Shown here piece by piece: positions 11,742-21,422 of a stretch of 64,000 nt of DNA. The translations under genes were made by a program, and so were the position numbers. The first letter of the stretch is position 1, and each line of letters begins with the position of its first letter. A model generated the notes under the pieces. It was not told the origin of the DNA, made no database searches, and saw only the letters and a list, made by a program, of their open reading frames with translations. Where the stretch lies: NCBI GenBank assembly GCA_028697145.1, contig JAQVFR010000004.1, positions 65,390 to 129,389 on the forward strand, in the 5' to 3' direction. This stretch comes from Actinomycetota bacterium. GTDB lineage: Bacteria > Actinomycetota > Geothermincolia > Geothermincolales > RBG-13-55-18.

Positions 11742-11947
11742 GTTCTTACCTCTGATCACCCGAGTGCGAGGCAGGCTCACGTCAATAATAATGTATCCCC
11801 TCTCCTGCAGCCAAACCGCCGTCGGGCTGGTCCCTCAAGTTTTTCAACCATGAAAGCGCCCGCCGAAACGTCAACGGCATCGCGGGCGGGAACCGGCCGT
11901 GTTTCGCGAGGAAACACGGATCCATACGCCGCGCGCAAGAGGTAAAA

Positions 11948-11962
11948 CTTACTTGAAGTAAG
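11948..11962. promoter_or_regulatory. TetR-type operator candidate
   Basis: Perfect palindrome CTTACTT-G-AAGTAAG upstream of the acyl-CoA synthetase gene. Confidence 0.45.
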
Positions 11963-12125
11963 CATGGCCTTCCTATATAAAAAGACTGGTGGGATCACAG
12001 GAACGTACGCATCTGTAATTCCAGCTCATACCGCACAATCCACCCTATGCCCCCGCCTGTTTCATCGGCGGGTTTCGGGGGCGCAGCCCGGGAAGTCCAG
12101 CAGACGGGAAACGGAGGGGGAAATC

Positions 12126-13796
12126 ATGGAAGAGAGGATCTGGCACAAGTCATACACCGAGGGAGTCCCGTGGAGCATCGATTACGACGAACTGACCGTC
12201 TCCGGAGGACTGGCGAGATCGGCAAAGGAATTTCCCAACCAGGTGGCCTTGAATTACATGGGTAGAAAGATCACCTACTCCGAACTGGACGACCTGGTCA
12301 ACCGCTTCGCCCGGGCGCTCATGGACCTGGGGATCAAGGAAGGGGACAAGGTGGCGACCATCTTGCCCAACATCCCCCAGATGATCATCGCCAACATGGC
12401 AGCATTCCGCATCGGCGCGGTGGTGGTGCTCAACAACCCGCTGTACACCGAACGGGAGCTGCAGTACCAGCTCAACGACTCCGACTCGGTGATAGCGATA
12501 ACCCTCTCGGTCCTCGTCCCGCGCATCGAGAAGATCATGCCCGAGACCAAGGTGGAGAAGGTCATCGGCTGCCAGGTCAATACATTTCTTGGTTTTCCCA
12601 AGAAACAGCTCTTCCCCCTGGTGCGCAAGGAGATGTACAGAAAGCTCGAGCCCACGGACAAGGTGCTGCGCTTCGAGGACTTGATCAAGAAATACCCCGC
12701 GGACCCCGTGGAGGAAAAGGGCGAGTGGAACGAGCTATCAACCATCATATACACCGGGGGCACCACCGGTGTGAGCAAGGGCGTGATGCTCAGCCACAAG
12801 AACATCAGCGTCAACGTACAGCAGTTCGCCGCCTGGTTCCCCGACCTCGAGAGGGGGGGCATATCCCTGATCGGGACCTTTCCCGTTTTCCACGCCGCCG
12901 GTTTCACGGCCTGCCAGAACTTCTTCTGCTGGCAGGCCTGGGAGCATATCATGATTCCCCGGCCAGATTCCAAGGCCATGCTCGAGCTGATCAAGAAGTA
13001 TAAGCCGGACTTCCTGCCCGGTGTTCCCACCATCTTCGTGGGTCTGCTGGCCGAGCCGGAATTCAGGGAGCTGGACCTCTCCTTTATCAAGGGATTCTTC
13101 TCGGGCGCCGCCCCCCTGGCGGCGGACACCATCCGCGACCTCAAGGAGCTAACCGGCGCCACCATACAGGAGATTTACGGCCAGACGGAGACAACTCCCG
13201 TGGCCACCATAACCCCGTGGAAGGGGAAGATGAAGCCGGGTACGGTCGGCATACCGGTCTCCGACACCGACATCAAGATAGTCGACCTCGATACGGGCGA
13301 GAAGGAACTGCCCCAGGGCGAGGTGGGCGAGATCGCCATCTACGGCCCCCAGAACATGATGGGCTACTACAAGAAGCCCGAGGAGACGGCCCAGGCGCTG
13401 CGGGACGGGTGGGTCTATACGGGGGACATAGGTTACCTGGATGAGGACGGTTACCTCTCGGTGGTGGACCGCAAGAAGGACATGGTCATCGCCGGGGGCT
13501 ACAACATCTATCCAGTGGAGATCGACGACGTCCTCTTCGAACATCCCAAGATCCTCGAGGCTTGCGCCGTAGGCGTGCCGGATAAGTACCGCGGCGAGAC
13601 CCTCAAGGCCTTTATCGTCATCAAGGAGGGGGAGAAGCTGACCGAGGAAGAGGTCATCGCCTACTGCAGGGAGACCCTTGCCCCCTACAAGGTGCCCAAG
13701 AACATAGAATTCGTAGCCGAGCTCCCCAAGAGCGTGGTAGGCAAGATACTCCGCCGCGAGCTGCGCGACCGGGAGATCAAGAAGTCGGAGGGTTAA
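12126..13796 (+). CDS. Long-chain fatty acid--CoA ligase (AMP-binding)
   Basis: IIYTGGTTGVSKGVMLSH, YGQTETT, YTGDIGYLDEDGYLSVVDRKKDMVIAGGYNIYP; ATG at 12126. Confidence 0.95.
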   Translation: MEERIWHKSYTEGVPWSIDYDELTVSGGLARSAKEFPNQVALNYMGRKITYSELDDLVNRFARALMDLGIKEGDKVATILPNIPQMIIANMAAFRIGAVVVLNNPLYTERELQYQLNDSDSVIAITLSVLVPRIEKIMPETKVEKVIGCQVNTFLGFPKKQLFPLVRKEMYRKLEPTDKVLRFEDLIKKYPADPVEEKGEWNELSTIIYTGGTTGVSKGVMLSHKNISVNVQQFAAWFPDLERGGISLIGTFPVFHAAGFTACQNFFCWQAWEHIMIPRPDSKAMLELIKKYKPDFLPGVPTIFVGLLAEPEFRELDLSFIKGFFSGAAPLAADTIRDLKELTGATIQEIYGQTETTPVATITPWKGKMKPGTVGIPVSDTDIKIVDLDTGEKELPQGEVGEIAIYGPQNMMGYYKKPEETAQALRDGWVYTGDIGYLDEDGYLSVVDRKKDMVIAGGYNIYPVEIDDVLFEHPKILEACAVGVPDKYRGETLKAFIVIKEGEKLTEEEVIAYCRETLAPYKVPKNIEFVAELPKSVVGKILRRELRDREIKKSEG

Positions 13797-13816
13797 TCTC
13801 GCTGCTGCAACGATAC

Positions 13817-13913
13817 GGGGTCAGGTCTTGTTTTTTGCTTGCTCTTCTATTTGCGGGCCATTGAAGTGCTGTTTTGATACCCCCTCGGGTATCAAAAAAC
13901 AAGACCTGACCCC
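13817..13913. repeat. Palindromic intergenic element, copy 1
   Basis: GGGGTCAGGTCTTGTTTTTT...AAAAAACAAGACCTGACCCC with internal GATACCC/GGGTATC stem. Confidence 0.85.
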
Positions 13914-13918
13914 TTTTG

Positions 13919-15415
13919 TTATTCGTATTTTTCGATGAGGTCGGCACAGATGAGGCCGGAGGCCACCACCAGCGGCACCCCTCCACCGGGATGGGTGGAA
14001 TTCCCCGCCAGGTAGAGCCCCTTGATGGACCTGGATCTCGCCGACGGCCTGAACATGATGGTCGAAGCGAGGTCCTGCTGCAGGTCGTAGATGGCCCCCT
14101 CGGGCAACAGCAGCCGGCGCTCGAAATCCAGCGGGGTGGCACAGTCCACGAACTTCACGTGGTCCGCGAGTCCCGGCACGGCGTTGCGGGAGAGATCCTC
14201 TATGGTCTTCTCGATAAACGGCTTCTTTTCCCGGTCCCAGTCGGTGCCCTTGAGATGGTAGAAGCACTCCGGGATGATGCTCAGGATGTGATGGCCCTCC
14301 GGCGCCAGCGAAGGGTCCTCGTGGGTAGGCCAGCAGATGAGACCGATAGTCTGCTCCGGCAGTACTCCCTTTTCCACGTTATTACGCCAGAAGTCGTTTA
14401 TATGACGCAGGGGATAGGCGACCACGCCGTGGTGGGCCGCAAGGGGCGGCTCGTAGTCCACGCCCAGGTAGAGCATGGTCACCGACTTGGAGTAACCGTA
14501 GCTCTTGATGCCGTAGCGAGCGAGCCAGGGCAGGTGCTCCTCGCCGACCATATCCAGGTAGAGGGTCTTGGCGTTGATGTCGGATATCACCAGGTCCGAG
14601 GTGATCTCGGTGCCGTCATCCAGCACCACGCCCCGAGCGCGCCTGCCCTCAACCGTCACCTTCTTAACCAGCGTGTCCGTGCGCACCTCCATGCCGTACT
14701 TCTCTCCAACGCGTTTGAAGGCGGCCGGGATCTGTATCATGCCGCCCCGGGGGTACCAGATGCCCTCGTGCTCCGAGTAGGGAATGGTGGCGTAGAGACC
14801 CGCCGTCAGCTCCGGTGGCAGTCCCACGTAGAGGGACTGATAGGACATCGTGGACTGTATCTCCTCGCTCTTGAAGTACTTGGTGACTATGTCCTGGTAG
14901 CTCTTGGTAAAGAGCGAGGCGTACTTCAGCAGCCCCGGGGTCTTGACCATGATCCTCGCCATGTCGGTGAGGGAAGACGCCGGATTCACGAAAAATCCCT
15001 TCATGGCGATCTCGGTCAGCCCCTTGAAATACTCCGCGAATTTTAACCAGTTCCTGCCGTCTTCCGGCGAATAGCGGGAGATGACCTCGCCCGTACCCTC
15101 GACGGATACGGGATAGGTGATACGCTCTCCGCCAGGGAGCACGAACTCCATCATGGGATCGCAGGGTATGAGATCTACCTCCTGCTGGAAGGTTGTGCCC
15201 AGCGTCTCGAAGGCCATCTCGATGGGCTGTATCTCCTCCACGATGGAGGCACCCACGTCGAAGTGGTATCCATCCCTCTCGTATGTAGAGCAGCACCCCC
15301 CGATGATGTCGCTCTGCTCCAGGACCAGCACCCGGCGGCCCCGGCGGGCGCATATAGATCCGGCGGTCAAACCTCCGACTCCTGCTCCGATCACTATTAC
15401 GTCGTAGTCTGCCAT
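13919..15415 (-). CDS. CrtI/phytoene desaturase-family NAD(P)/FAD-dependent oxidoreductase 1
   Basis: DYDVIVIGAGVGGLTAGSICARRGRRVLVLEQ Rossmann motif; GLYLAGNSTHPGGGVP C-terminus. Confidence 0.92.
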   Translation of the reverse strand: MADYDVIVIGAGVGGLTAGSICARRGRRVLVLEQSDIIGGCCSTYERDGYHFDVGASIVEEIQPIEMAFETLGTTFQQEVDLIPCDPMMEFVLPGGERITYPVSVEGTGEVISRYSPEDGRNWLKFAEYFKGLTEIAMKGFFVNPASSLTDMARIMVKTPGLLKYASLFTKSYQDIVTKYFKSEEIQSTMSYQSLYVGLPPELTAGLYATIPYSEHEGIWYPRGGMIQIPAAFKRVGEKYGMEVRTDTLVKKVTVEGRRARGVVLDDGTEITSDLVISDINAKTLYLDMVGEEHLPWLARYGIKSYGYSKSVTMLYLGVDYEPPLAAHHGVVAYPLRHINDFWRNNVEKGVLPEQTIGLICWPTHEDPSLAPEGHHILSIIPECFYHLKGTDWDREKKPFIEKTIEDLSRNAVPGLADHVKFVDCATPLDFERRLLLPEGAIYDLQQDLASTIMFRPSARSRSIKGLYLAGNSTHPGGGVPLVVASGLICADLIEKYE

Positions 15416-15559
15416 GATTCAATATCTCCTTCCTGGGAGGTCAGGTATCGTTTGGCATACACCCGGGTACCCGGGCTCAAACCCGTCCGCCCCATCCACT
15501 CTCTTGCGTGCGCTCCACATCAACGCCAGATACAGGCATGGAAAAACCAGTCCCGGGCC

Positions 15560-15745
15560 CTATGCGAAATAACGTCCGGGCAGGTATGGGGCCTGCTTGG
15601 CCAGGTGGATTATGAAACGCTTCTTAGACTCGTCCAGCTGCGTGAATTTGAAGGCCAGCCCCGCCACCAGCGTCAGCAGGATCAGTGGCTTGAGCGCCTT
15701 CACCATGCCGCCTTTCTTCGTCTCGGGTTCTCCGTTTCTGAACAT
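15560..15745 (-). CDS. Small membrane protein 1 (61 aa)
   Basis: Near-identical to 17859..18044; AGGAGG RBS; predicted TM ALKPLILLTLVAGLAF. Confidence 0.75.
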   Translation of the reverse strand: MFRNGEPETKKGGMVKALKPLILLTLVAGLAFKFTQLDESKKRFIIHLAKQAPYLPGRYFA

Positions 15746-15758
15746 ATTTACCTCCTGT

Positions 15759-15774
15759 CACGATGTTGATCGTG
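15759..15774. promoter_or_regulatory. Leader inverted repeat upstream of small protein 1
   Basis: CACGAT-GTTG-ATCGTG directly upstream of the SD; repeated at 18058..18073. Confidence 0.5.
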
Positions 15775-16098
15775 CGTACACCCTATGGAATGTTGCGTAG
15801 GTGGTGCCCAGTCTCGCTGGCGTCGTAGTCGCTCATTCTCTTTCCCTCCTAACGAGTATTATTATACTACTTATCATTCTCTATATTCTCTTATGTAACC
15901 CTTTTCTCCGATATTATGCCTTATTAATACTTTATTGTTTCTTTCTTATATGTCATTTTCGCTATACCTGCGTGCCAGGCCATAACGCTAGGAGGAAGTT
16001 GTCATAATGCGTAAGGCTACATGGGGAAATGTAGGGGCGTTGATCCGCTGCAGGGTAAAAGCGCTGGGTACCGCTGCGCCGCCCTGCAGGCGTCGCAA

Positions 16099-16192
16099 GG
16101 GTCAGGTCTTGTTTGTTGCTTGGATTGCTACTTGAAGGCCGCTGAAGTGCTCTTTTTGATACCCCCAGGGGCAAATGAATCAAGACCTGGCA
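16099..16192. repeat. Palindromic intergenic element, copy 2 (diverged)
   Basis: GGGTCAGGTCTTGTTTG...CAAGACCTGGCAC. Confidence 0.7.
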
Positions 16193-16199
16193 CTTTCAC

Positions 16200-17690
16200 T
16201 TATTCGTACCTGTCGATGAGGTCGGCGCAGATGATGCCGGAGCCGATGACCACCGGGACGCCGCCCCCGGGATGGGTGGAGTTCCCCGCCAGGTATAGCC
16301 CCTTGATGCTCTTGGATCTGGCCGCGGGACGGAAGGTCGCCGACTGGGTGAGGTCCAGCTCCAGGTCGTAGATGGCTCCCCCCGGATAGAGCAAGCGCCT
16401 TTCAAAATCGTAGGGAGTGAGCAGCTCCGCCACCTGGACATGGTCCGCCAACCCTGGTATCACCTTGTCGAAAAACGCGATCGCCCTCTCCTTGCAGGGT
16501 TCCTTCTCTTTGTCCCAGTCCGTTCCCCGCAGGTCGTACGGGCCTTCCATGACGATGTTCAGGGTGTGCTTGCCCTCCGGTGCCATGGCAGGGTCCGAGA
16601 GGGTGGTCCAGCATATGAGCCCCAGCTTATCGTCGTGGAGGATCCCGTTCTCGGTCTCCTTGTTCTTCTCGTTCATGACCTCCATGGGCGCGGCCATGGC
16701 GCTGAAATGGGCATCAAGAGGAGGACCGTAATCCAATCCCAGGTTGAGCATGCAGTCCGAGTGGGAAAGCTTATAACTCTTGATGCCATAGCGGGCGAGC
16801 CAGGGCAGGTGCTCCTCCCCGATCATATCCAGGTACAGCTGCCTGGCATTGACGTTGGAGACGACCAGGTCGGAGGTGATCTCGGTGCCGTCATCCAGCA
16901 CCACGCCCCGAGCGCGCCTGTCTTCCACCAGCACCTTCTTAACCAGCGTGTCCGTGCGCACCTCCATGCCGTGCTTCTCGCCCAGCCTCCGGAAGGCTTC
17001 TGGTATCTGCATCATGCCTCCCCGGGGGTAGAACATGCCCAGGTGCTCGGCATATACCAGCATGGCGAAGATGCCCGAGGTCCTCTCGGGCGGGAGGCCC
17101 ATATAGCAGGCCTGGTACCCGGTTATCTGCTGCACTTTCTCGTCGCTGAAGAACTTCCTGACGACGTCCTCGTAGTTACCGCCGAAGAGGGGCAGGTACT
17201 TGAGGATGCGCGGGCGCGCGGCGAACATCTTGAGCAGGTCCGTCATGGTGTTGGCGGGGTTGACGAAAAAGGAGTCGATGACCTGGTCGTAGAAATCGCC
17301 GAAATACTCGACGAACCTGCGCCAGTTCGCGGTCTCCCCGGGGGCGATCCTCTCGACCACCTCTGCCGCTCCATCAAAGGAGAGGGGAACGCTCAACCTG
17401 GAGCCGTCCTGGAAGACGAAGCTGTAGATGGGATCGCATGACACCAGTTCCACTTCATCCTGGAGGGTAGTGCCCAGCATACGGAAAGCCATCTCGATAG
17501 GCTCCATGACCTCCACGATACAGGCGCCGATATCGAAGGTGAAGCCGTCCTTCTCGTAGCTGGCACAGGCTCCGCCTATCCGGTCGCTCTGCTCCAGCAC
17601 CAGCACTCTGCGCCCCTGTCTTGAAAGAATGGAGCCTGAGGTGAGGCCCCCCAACCCCGCCCCGATGATGATGACGTCGTAATCGGCCAT
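16200..17690 (-). CDS. CrtI-family oxidoreductase 2
   Basis: DYDVIIIGAGLGGLTSGSILSRQGRRVLVLEQSDRIGG; GLYLAGNSTHPGGGVP. Confidence 0.92.
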   Translation of the reverse strand: MADYDVIIIGAGLGGLTSGSILSRQGRRVLVLEQSDRIGGACASYEKDGFTFDIGACIVEVMEPIEMAFRMLGTTLQDEVELVSCDPIYSFVFQDGSRLSVPLSFDGAAEVVERIAPGETANWRRFVEYFGDFYDQVIDSFFVNPANTMTDLLKMFAARPRILKYLPLFGGNYEDVVRKFFSDEKVQQITGYQACYMGLPPERTSGIFAMLVYAEHLGMFYPRGGMMQIPEAFRRLGEKHGMEVRTDTLVKKVLVEDRRARGVVLDDGTEITSDLVVSNVNARQLYLDMIGEEHLPWLARYGIKSYKLSHSDCMLNLGLDYGPPLDAHFSAMAAPMEVMNEKNKETENGILHDDKLGLICWTTLSDPAMAPEGKHTLNIVMEGPYDLRGTDWDKEKEPCKERAIAFFDKVIPGLADHVQVAELLTPYDFERRLLYPGGAIYDLELDLTQSATFRPAARSKSIKGLYLAGNSTHPGGGVPVVIGSGIICADLIDRYE

Positions 17691-17759
17691 GAAATCTCCC
17701 CCTCACTGAGACTCGCCATCGCTACGTACAGCTGTAAATCCCACTCCTCCTCCACCTAT

Positions 17760-17797
17760 GGGGTCTTGTTTTTTGTTACCCCCAGGGGTATCAAACA
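17760..17797. repeat. Palindromic intergenic element, copy 3 (truncated)
   Basis: GGGGTCTTGTTTTTTGTTACCCCCAGGGGTATCAAA. Confidence 0.6.
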
Positions 17798-17858
17798 GTG
17801 GCCCCCGAAGCCGGCAGGCCCGAGGCTGTGCAGAAACGGGGCCCGACCCTCAGGCACG

Positions 17859-18044
17859 TCAAGCGTAATAGCGGCCCGGGAGATACGGGGCCTGCTTGGC
17901 CAGGTGGATGATGAAACGCTTCTTAGACTCGTCCAACTGCGTGAACTTGAAGGCCAGTCCCGCCACCAGCGTCAGCAGGATAAGTGGCTTGAGCGCCTTC
18001 ACCATGCCGCCTTTCTTCGTCTCGGGTTCTTCGTTTCTGGACAT
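17859..18044 (-). CDS. Small membrane protein 2 (61 aa)
   Basis: Differs from 15560..15745 product at about 3 residues; AGGAGG RBS. Confidence 0.75.
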   Translation of the reverse strand: MSRNEEPETKKGGMVKALKPLILLTLVAGLAFKFTQLDESKKRFIIHLAKQAPYLPGRYYA

Positions 18045-18057
18045 ATTTACCTCCTGT

Positions 18058-18073
18058 CACGATGTTGATCGTG
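18058..18073. promoter_or_regulatory. Leader inverted repeat upstream of small protein 2
   Basis: CACGATGTTGATCGTG identical to 15759..15774. Confidence 0.5.
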
Positions 18074-18128
18074 CGAACACACCTCTCCGGGCGTCGCAAT
18101 CGCTTTCGCGATGCATGCTGTCGAAACG

Positions 18129-19625
18129 TTATTCATATTTCGAGACCAGGTCGGAGGCGATTATGCCCGAACCTATCACCAGAGGCACTCCACCGCCGGG
18201 GTGGGTGGAAGCGCCGGCCAGGTAGAGCCCCCCGATGCTCTTGGACTTGGAACGGGGGCGGAATACGGTCTGGGCTACCAGGTCCTCCTGCAGCCCGTAT
18301 ATAGCGCCGCCGGGGTGCAGCAGCCGCCGCTCGTAGTCGAAGGGGGTTATCAGCTCGGCCACCTTGACATGGTCCGACAGCCCCGGGACAGCCTTGCGTG
18401 CGAGATACGCGATGGAATCCTCCAGAAAACGCTCTTTTTCCTTGTCCCAATCGCTTCCGGCCAGGGAATAGGGGGCCATGAAGATGACGTTGATGGCATG
18501 GCACCCCTCCGGGGCCAGGGAGGGATCGGACTTCGTCGCCCAGCACACCAGGCCGAACTGCTCTTTGGGCAGCAGGCCTTTATCCAGCCGGTTCCACCAG
18601 TAATCGTTCATCTCCTCGTAGGGGGCCGTGATCATAGTGTGATGGGCGTCAAGGGGCGGCTCGTAATCGACGCCCAGGCAGACCATGGCCGCGGAGATGG
18701 AGGGCTCGTAGCTCTTGATGCCGAAGCGGGCCAGGGGGTGCAGGTGCTCCTCGCCTACGAGTTCCAGGTAGAGGGTCTTGGCGTTGATGTTGGATACGAC
18801 CACCGGCGCCGTGATCTCCGTGCCGTCATCCAGGACCACCCCCTGCACGCGGCGGTCGTGTACCATCACCTTCTTCACCCGCGATTTCAGGCGCACCTCC
18901 ATGCCGTTCATCTCGCCGCAGCGGGCAAGCGCCTCGGGGATGGACCCCATGCCTCCCCGCGGATACCACACACCCTCGTGCTCGAGATAGGCGAGAAGGG
19001 CAAAGATACCCAGCGCGAGCTCGGGAGGCAGGCCCACGTACCAGGTCTGGAAGGACATGGTCTCCTGGACCTTCGAGCTCTTGAAGTACTTGCGCAGGAT
19101 GTCCTGGTAGGAACTGGTGAACAGCTCGTTATGCTTCAGCAACCCCGGGCTCGCGCGGAGGATCCTGGCGAAGTCCCCGAAGCTGTTTGCGGGGCTGGTG
19201 AAGAACCCTTTCTTCGTCTCCGCGTGGATCTCCGCATTGAACTCGGCGAAAGCGCTGAAGTTCTTACCATCCTGCTCGGATAACTTCGACAACGCTTCGA
19301 CCGTCCCTTGCACGGAGAACGGGATCTTCAGGCGCGTGTCATCCCTCAGAACGCAGCTGTACACGGGGTCGCAGGGGATGAGATCCACCTCCTTCTGAAA
19401 GGTGGTCCCCAGCCTCAGGAAAGCGTTTTCGATGCTGTCGATGGCCTCTACGATGGAGGCACCGGCGTCGAACTTGAACCCTTCCTTCTCGAAGGTGGAG
19501 CAGCAACCTCCTATGAGGTCGCTCTGCTCCAGCACCAGCACCTTGCGCCCTTCCCTGGCAAGGATAGCCCCGGCCGAGACCCCGCCTCCTCCCGCCCCGA
19601 TGACGATGACGTCGTAGTCACTCAT
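18129..19625 (-). CDS. CrtI-family oxidoreductase 3
   Basis: MSDYDVIVIGAGGGGVSAGAILAREGRKVLVLEQ; start 19625 because the longer ORF reads into an intergenic repeat. Confidence 0.92.
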   Translation of the reverse strand: MSDYDVIVIGAGGGGVSAGAILAREGRKVLVLEQSDLIGGCCSTFEKEGFKFDAGASIVEAIDSIENAFLRLGTTFQKEVDLIPCDPVYSCVLRDDTRLKIPFSVQGTVEALSKLSEQDGKNFSAFAEFNAEIHAETKKGFFTSPANSFGDFARILRASPGLLKHNELFTSSYQDILRKYFKSSKVQETMSFQTWYVGLPPELALGIFALLAYLEHEGVWYPRGGMGSIPEALARCGEMNGMEVRLKSRVKKVMVHDRRVQGVVLDDGTEITAPVVVSNINAKTLYLELVGEEHLHPLARFGIKSYEPSISAAMVCLGVDYEPPLDAHHTMITAPYEEMNDYWWNRLDKGLLPKEQFGLVCWATKSDPSLAPEGCHAINVIFMAPYSLAGSDWDKEKERFLEDSIAYLARKAVPGLSDHVKVAELITPFDYERRLLHPGGAIYGLQEDLVAQTVFRPRSKSKSIGGLYLAGASTHPGGGVPLVIGSGIIASDLVSKYE

Positions 19626-19642
19626 TCTTCCCTCCTTAGATG

Positions 19643-19830
19643 CGTACACGTGCCAGGCCTGCACATTCGGAAACGTCCAGGCGCTGGACACTGTTGCGCC
19701 GCCCTCCGGGCATACTATCGAAACGTACACGTGCCAGGCCTGCACATTCGGAAACGTCCAGGCGCTGGACACTGTTGCGCCGCCCTCCGGGCATCGCAAT
19801 CGCTTTCGCGATGCATACTGTCGAAACGTT
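19643..19830. repeat. Tandem intergenic repeat (81-nt period)
   Basis: CGTACACGTGCCAGGCCTGCACATTCGGAAACGTCCAGGCGCTGGACACTGTTGCGCCGCCCTCCGGGCAT twice; second unit carries extra CGCAATCGCTTTCGCGATGC hairpin. Confidence 0.85.
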
Positions 19831-21325
19831 ATTCATAGGTGGAGACCAGGTCGGAGGCGATGATGCCCGAGGCGATCACCGACGGCAGCCCGCCGCCCGG
19901 GTGGGTGGAGGCGCCGGCGAGGTAGAGTCCCTTTATGCTCTTGGACCTGGCCGCCGGCCTGAACACCGCGGAGGAGGGAAGGTCCATGTCCAGCCCCAGG
20001 ATGGCGCCCTCCGGGGTCAGGAGGCGCCGTTCATAGTCACGGGGCGTCAGGACGTCCATCACCTCGACGTGGTCGGCCAACCCCGGAATGGCCTTCTCGC
20101 TCAGCAGTTCGAGCTGCCGCTCACCGTACGCTTTCTTATCCCGGTCCCAGTCTATCTCCTTGACGTTATAGGGGCCCGACTGGACGATGTTGAGCACGTG
20201 GTGTCCCTCGGGGGCCATGGATGGGTCCGAGAAGGTCGGGAAGCACACCAGGCCGTATGTATCCGAGGGGAGTTTGCCCTGCCGCATGCCCCCGAACCAG
20301 TACTCGTTTATCTTGTCCATGGAATCCGTGACGATGGTATGGTGGGCGTCCAGCGGCGGCCTGTAGTCGAGACCCACGTTTATCATGGGGGCGGAAGCCG
20401 ACAGGCGGTAGCTCTTCATTCCGTACCTGGCCAGCCAGGGAAGGTGCTCTTCCCCGATCTTCTCGAGGTACAGCCTCTTGGCGTTGATGTTGGAAATCAC
20501 AACCTTCGCGGTTATCTCAGTCCCGTCCGCGAGGATCACGCCCTCGACCCCGCGGTCGCGAACCATCACCTTGCTTACCTCCTGGCTCATTCGTACCTCC
20601 AGCCCGTACCTCTCGCCGCAACGGCGCAAAGCCTCGGGGACGGCGATCATGCCGCCACGGGGGAACCACACCCCCTCGTGCTCCGCGTAGGAGAGGAAGG
20701 CGAAGATGCCGGGGGCCAGGGCGGGTGGCTGGCCGCAGAACTTCCCCGGGTAGGACAGGGAATCCTGCACCCTTTCGTTCTTGAAGTACTTGCGCATGAC
20801 ATCCTCGAAAGAGCTGGTGAATAGGGGGAGGAACTTCAGCAGGTGAGGGTCCTTGAGCATGACCTTGGTCATGTCCACCATGTTGTTCACGGGACTGAGG
20901 AAGAACCCGTTCACGGCGGTGCGCATGAAATCGCCGATGTAGCTCGCGTATTCCAGCCAGGCTTTGCCGTCCTCAGGGGAGATGCGCGAGATGATCTCCG
21001 CCTTCTCCTCTATGGAGGCGGGGTAGGTCATGCGCGACCCGTCAGGGAAGATGACGCTGAACACGGGGTCGCAGGGCTCGAGCTCCACCTCCTCCTGGAA
21101 GGTTGTGCCAAGTCTCTCGAAGGCGCGCTCGAAGGGGGTTATGATCTCCAGGATAGTGGCGCCCACGTCGAAACGGTAGCCGCTGCGTTCGTAGGTCGAG
21201 CAACATCCCCCTATCTTGTCGCTTTGTTCCAGCACAAGTGTCTTGCGCCCTTCTCTGGCAAGCAAGGCCGCTGCGGTGATGCCGCCGCATCCCGCCCCGA
21301 TGACGATAACGTCGTAGTCAGGCAT
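19829..21325 (-). CDS. CrtI-family oxidoreductase 4
   Basis: DYDVIVIGAGCGGITAAALLAREGRKTLVLEQSDKIGG; GLYLAGASTHPGGGLP. Confidence 0.92.
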   Translation of the reverse strand: MPDYDVIVIGAGCGGITAAALLAREGRKTLVLEQSDKIGGCCSTYERSGYRFDVGATILEIITPFERAFERLGTTFQEEVELEPCDPVFSVIFPDGSRMTYPASIEEKAEIISRISPEDGKAWLEYASYIGDFMRTAVNGFFLSPVNNMVDMTKVMLKDPHLLKFLPLFTSSFEDVMRKYFKNERVQDSLSYPGKFCGQPPALAPGIFAFLSYAEHEGVWFPRGGMIAVPEALRRCGERYGLEVRMSQEVSKVMVRDRGVEGVILADGTEITAKVVISNINAKRLYLEKIGEEHLPWLARYGMKSYRLSASAPMINVGLDYRPPLDAHHTIVTDSMDKINEYWFGGMRQGKLPSDTYGLVCFPTFSDPSMAPEGHHVLNIVQSGPYNVKEIDWDRDKKAYGERQLELLSEKAIPGLADHVEVMDVLTPRDYERRLLTPEGAILGLDMDLPSSAVFRPAARSKSIKGLYLAGASTHPGGGLPSVIASGIIASDLVSTYE

Positions 21326-21422
21326 GATACTACCCCCTTGTTAGTATCCCTGCGTACACGTGTAAGACCCAGACGCTCGAGATCCCTGTCAGCCATCAGG
21401 CCAATGTTTCGAAAAAATAAAT

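Noticed and set aside
13777-14267. ORFs reading through the 13817-13913 palindrome
   Set aside because: They translate repeat sequence and overlap CrtI 1 in another frame; no independent support.
19626-19799. N-terminal extension of CrtI 3 in the ORF track (MRCPEGGATVSSAWTF...)
   Set aside because: Extension is the tandem intergenic repeat translated twice; the MSDYD start at 19625 has family homology.
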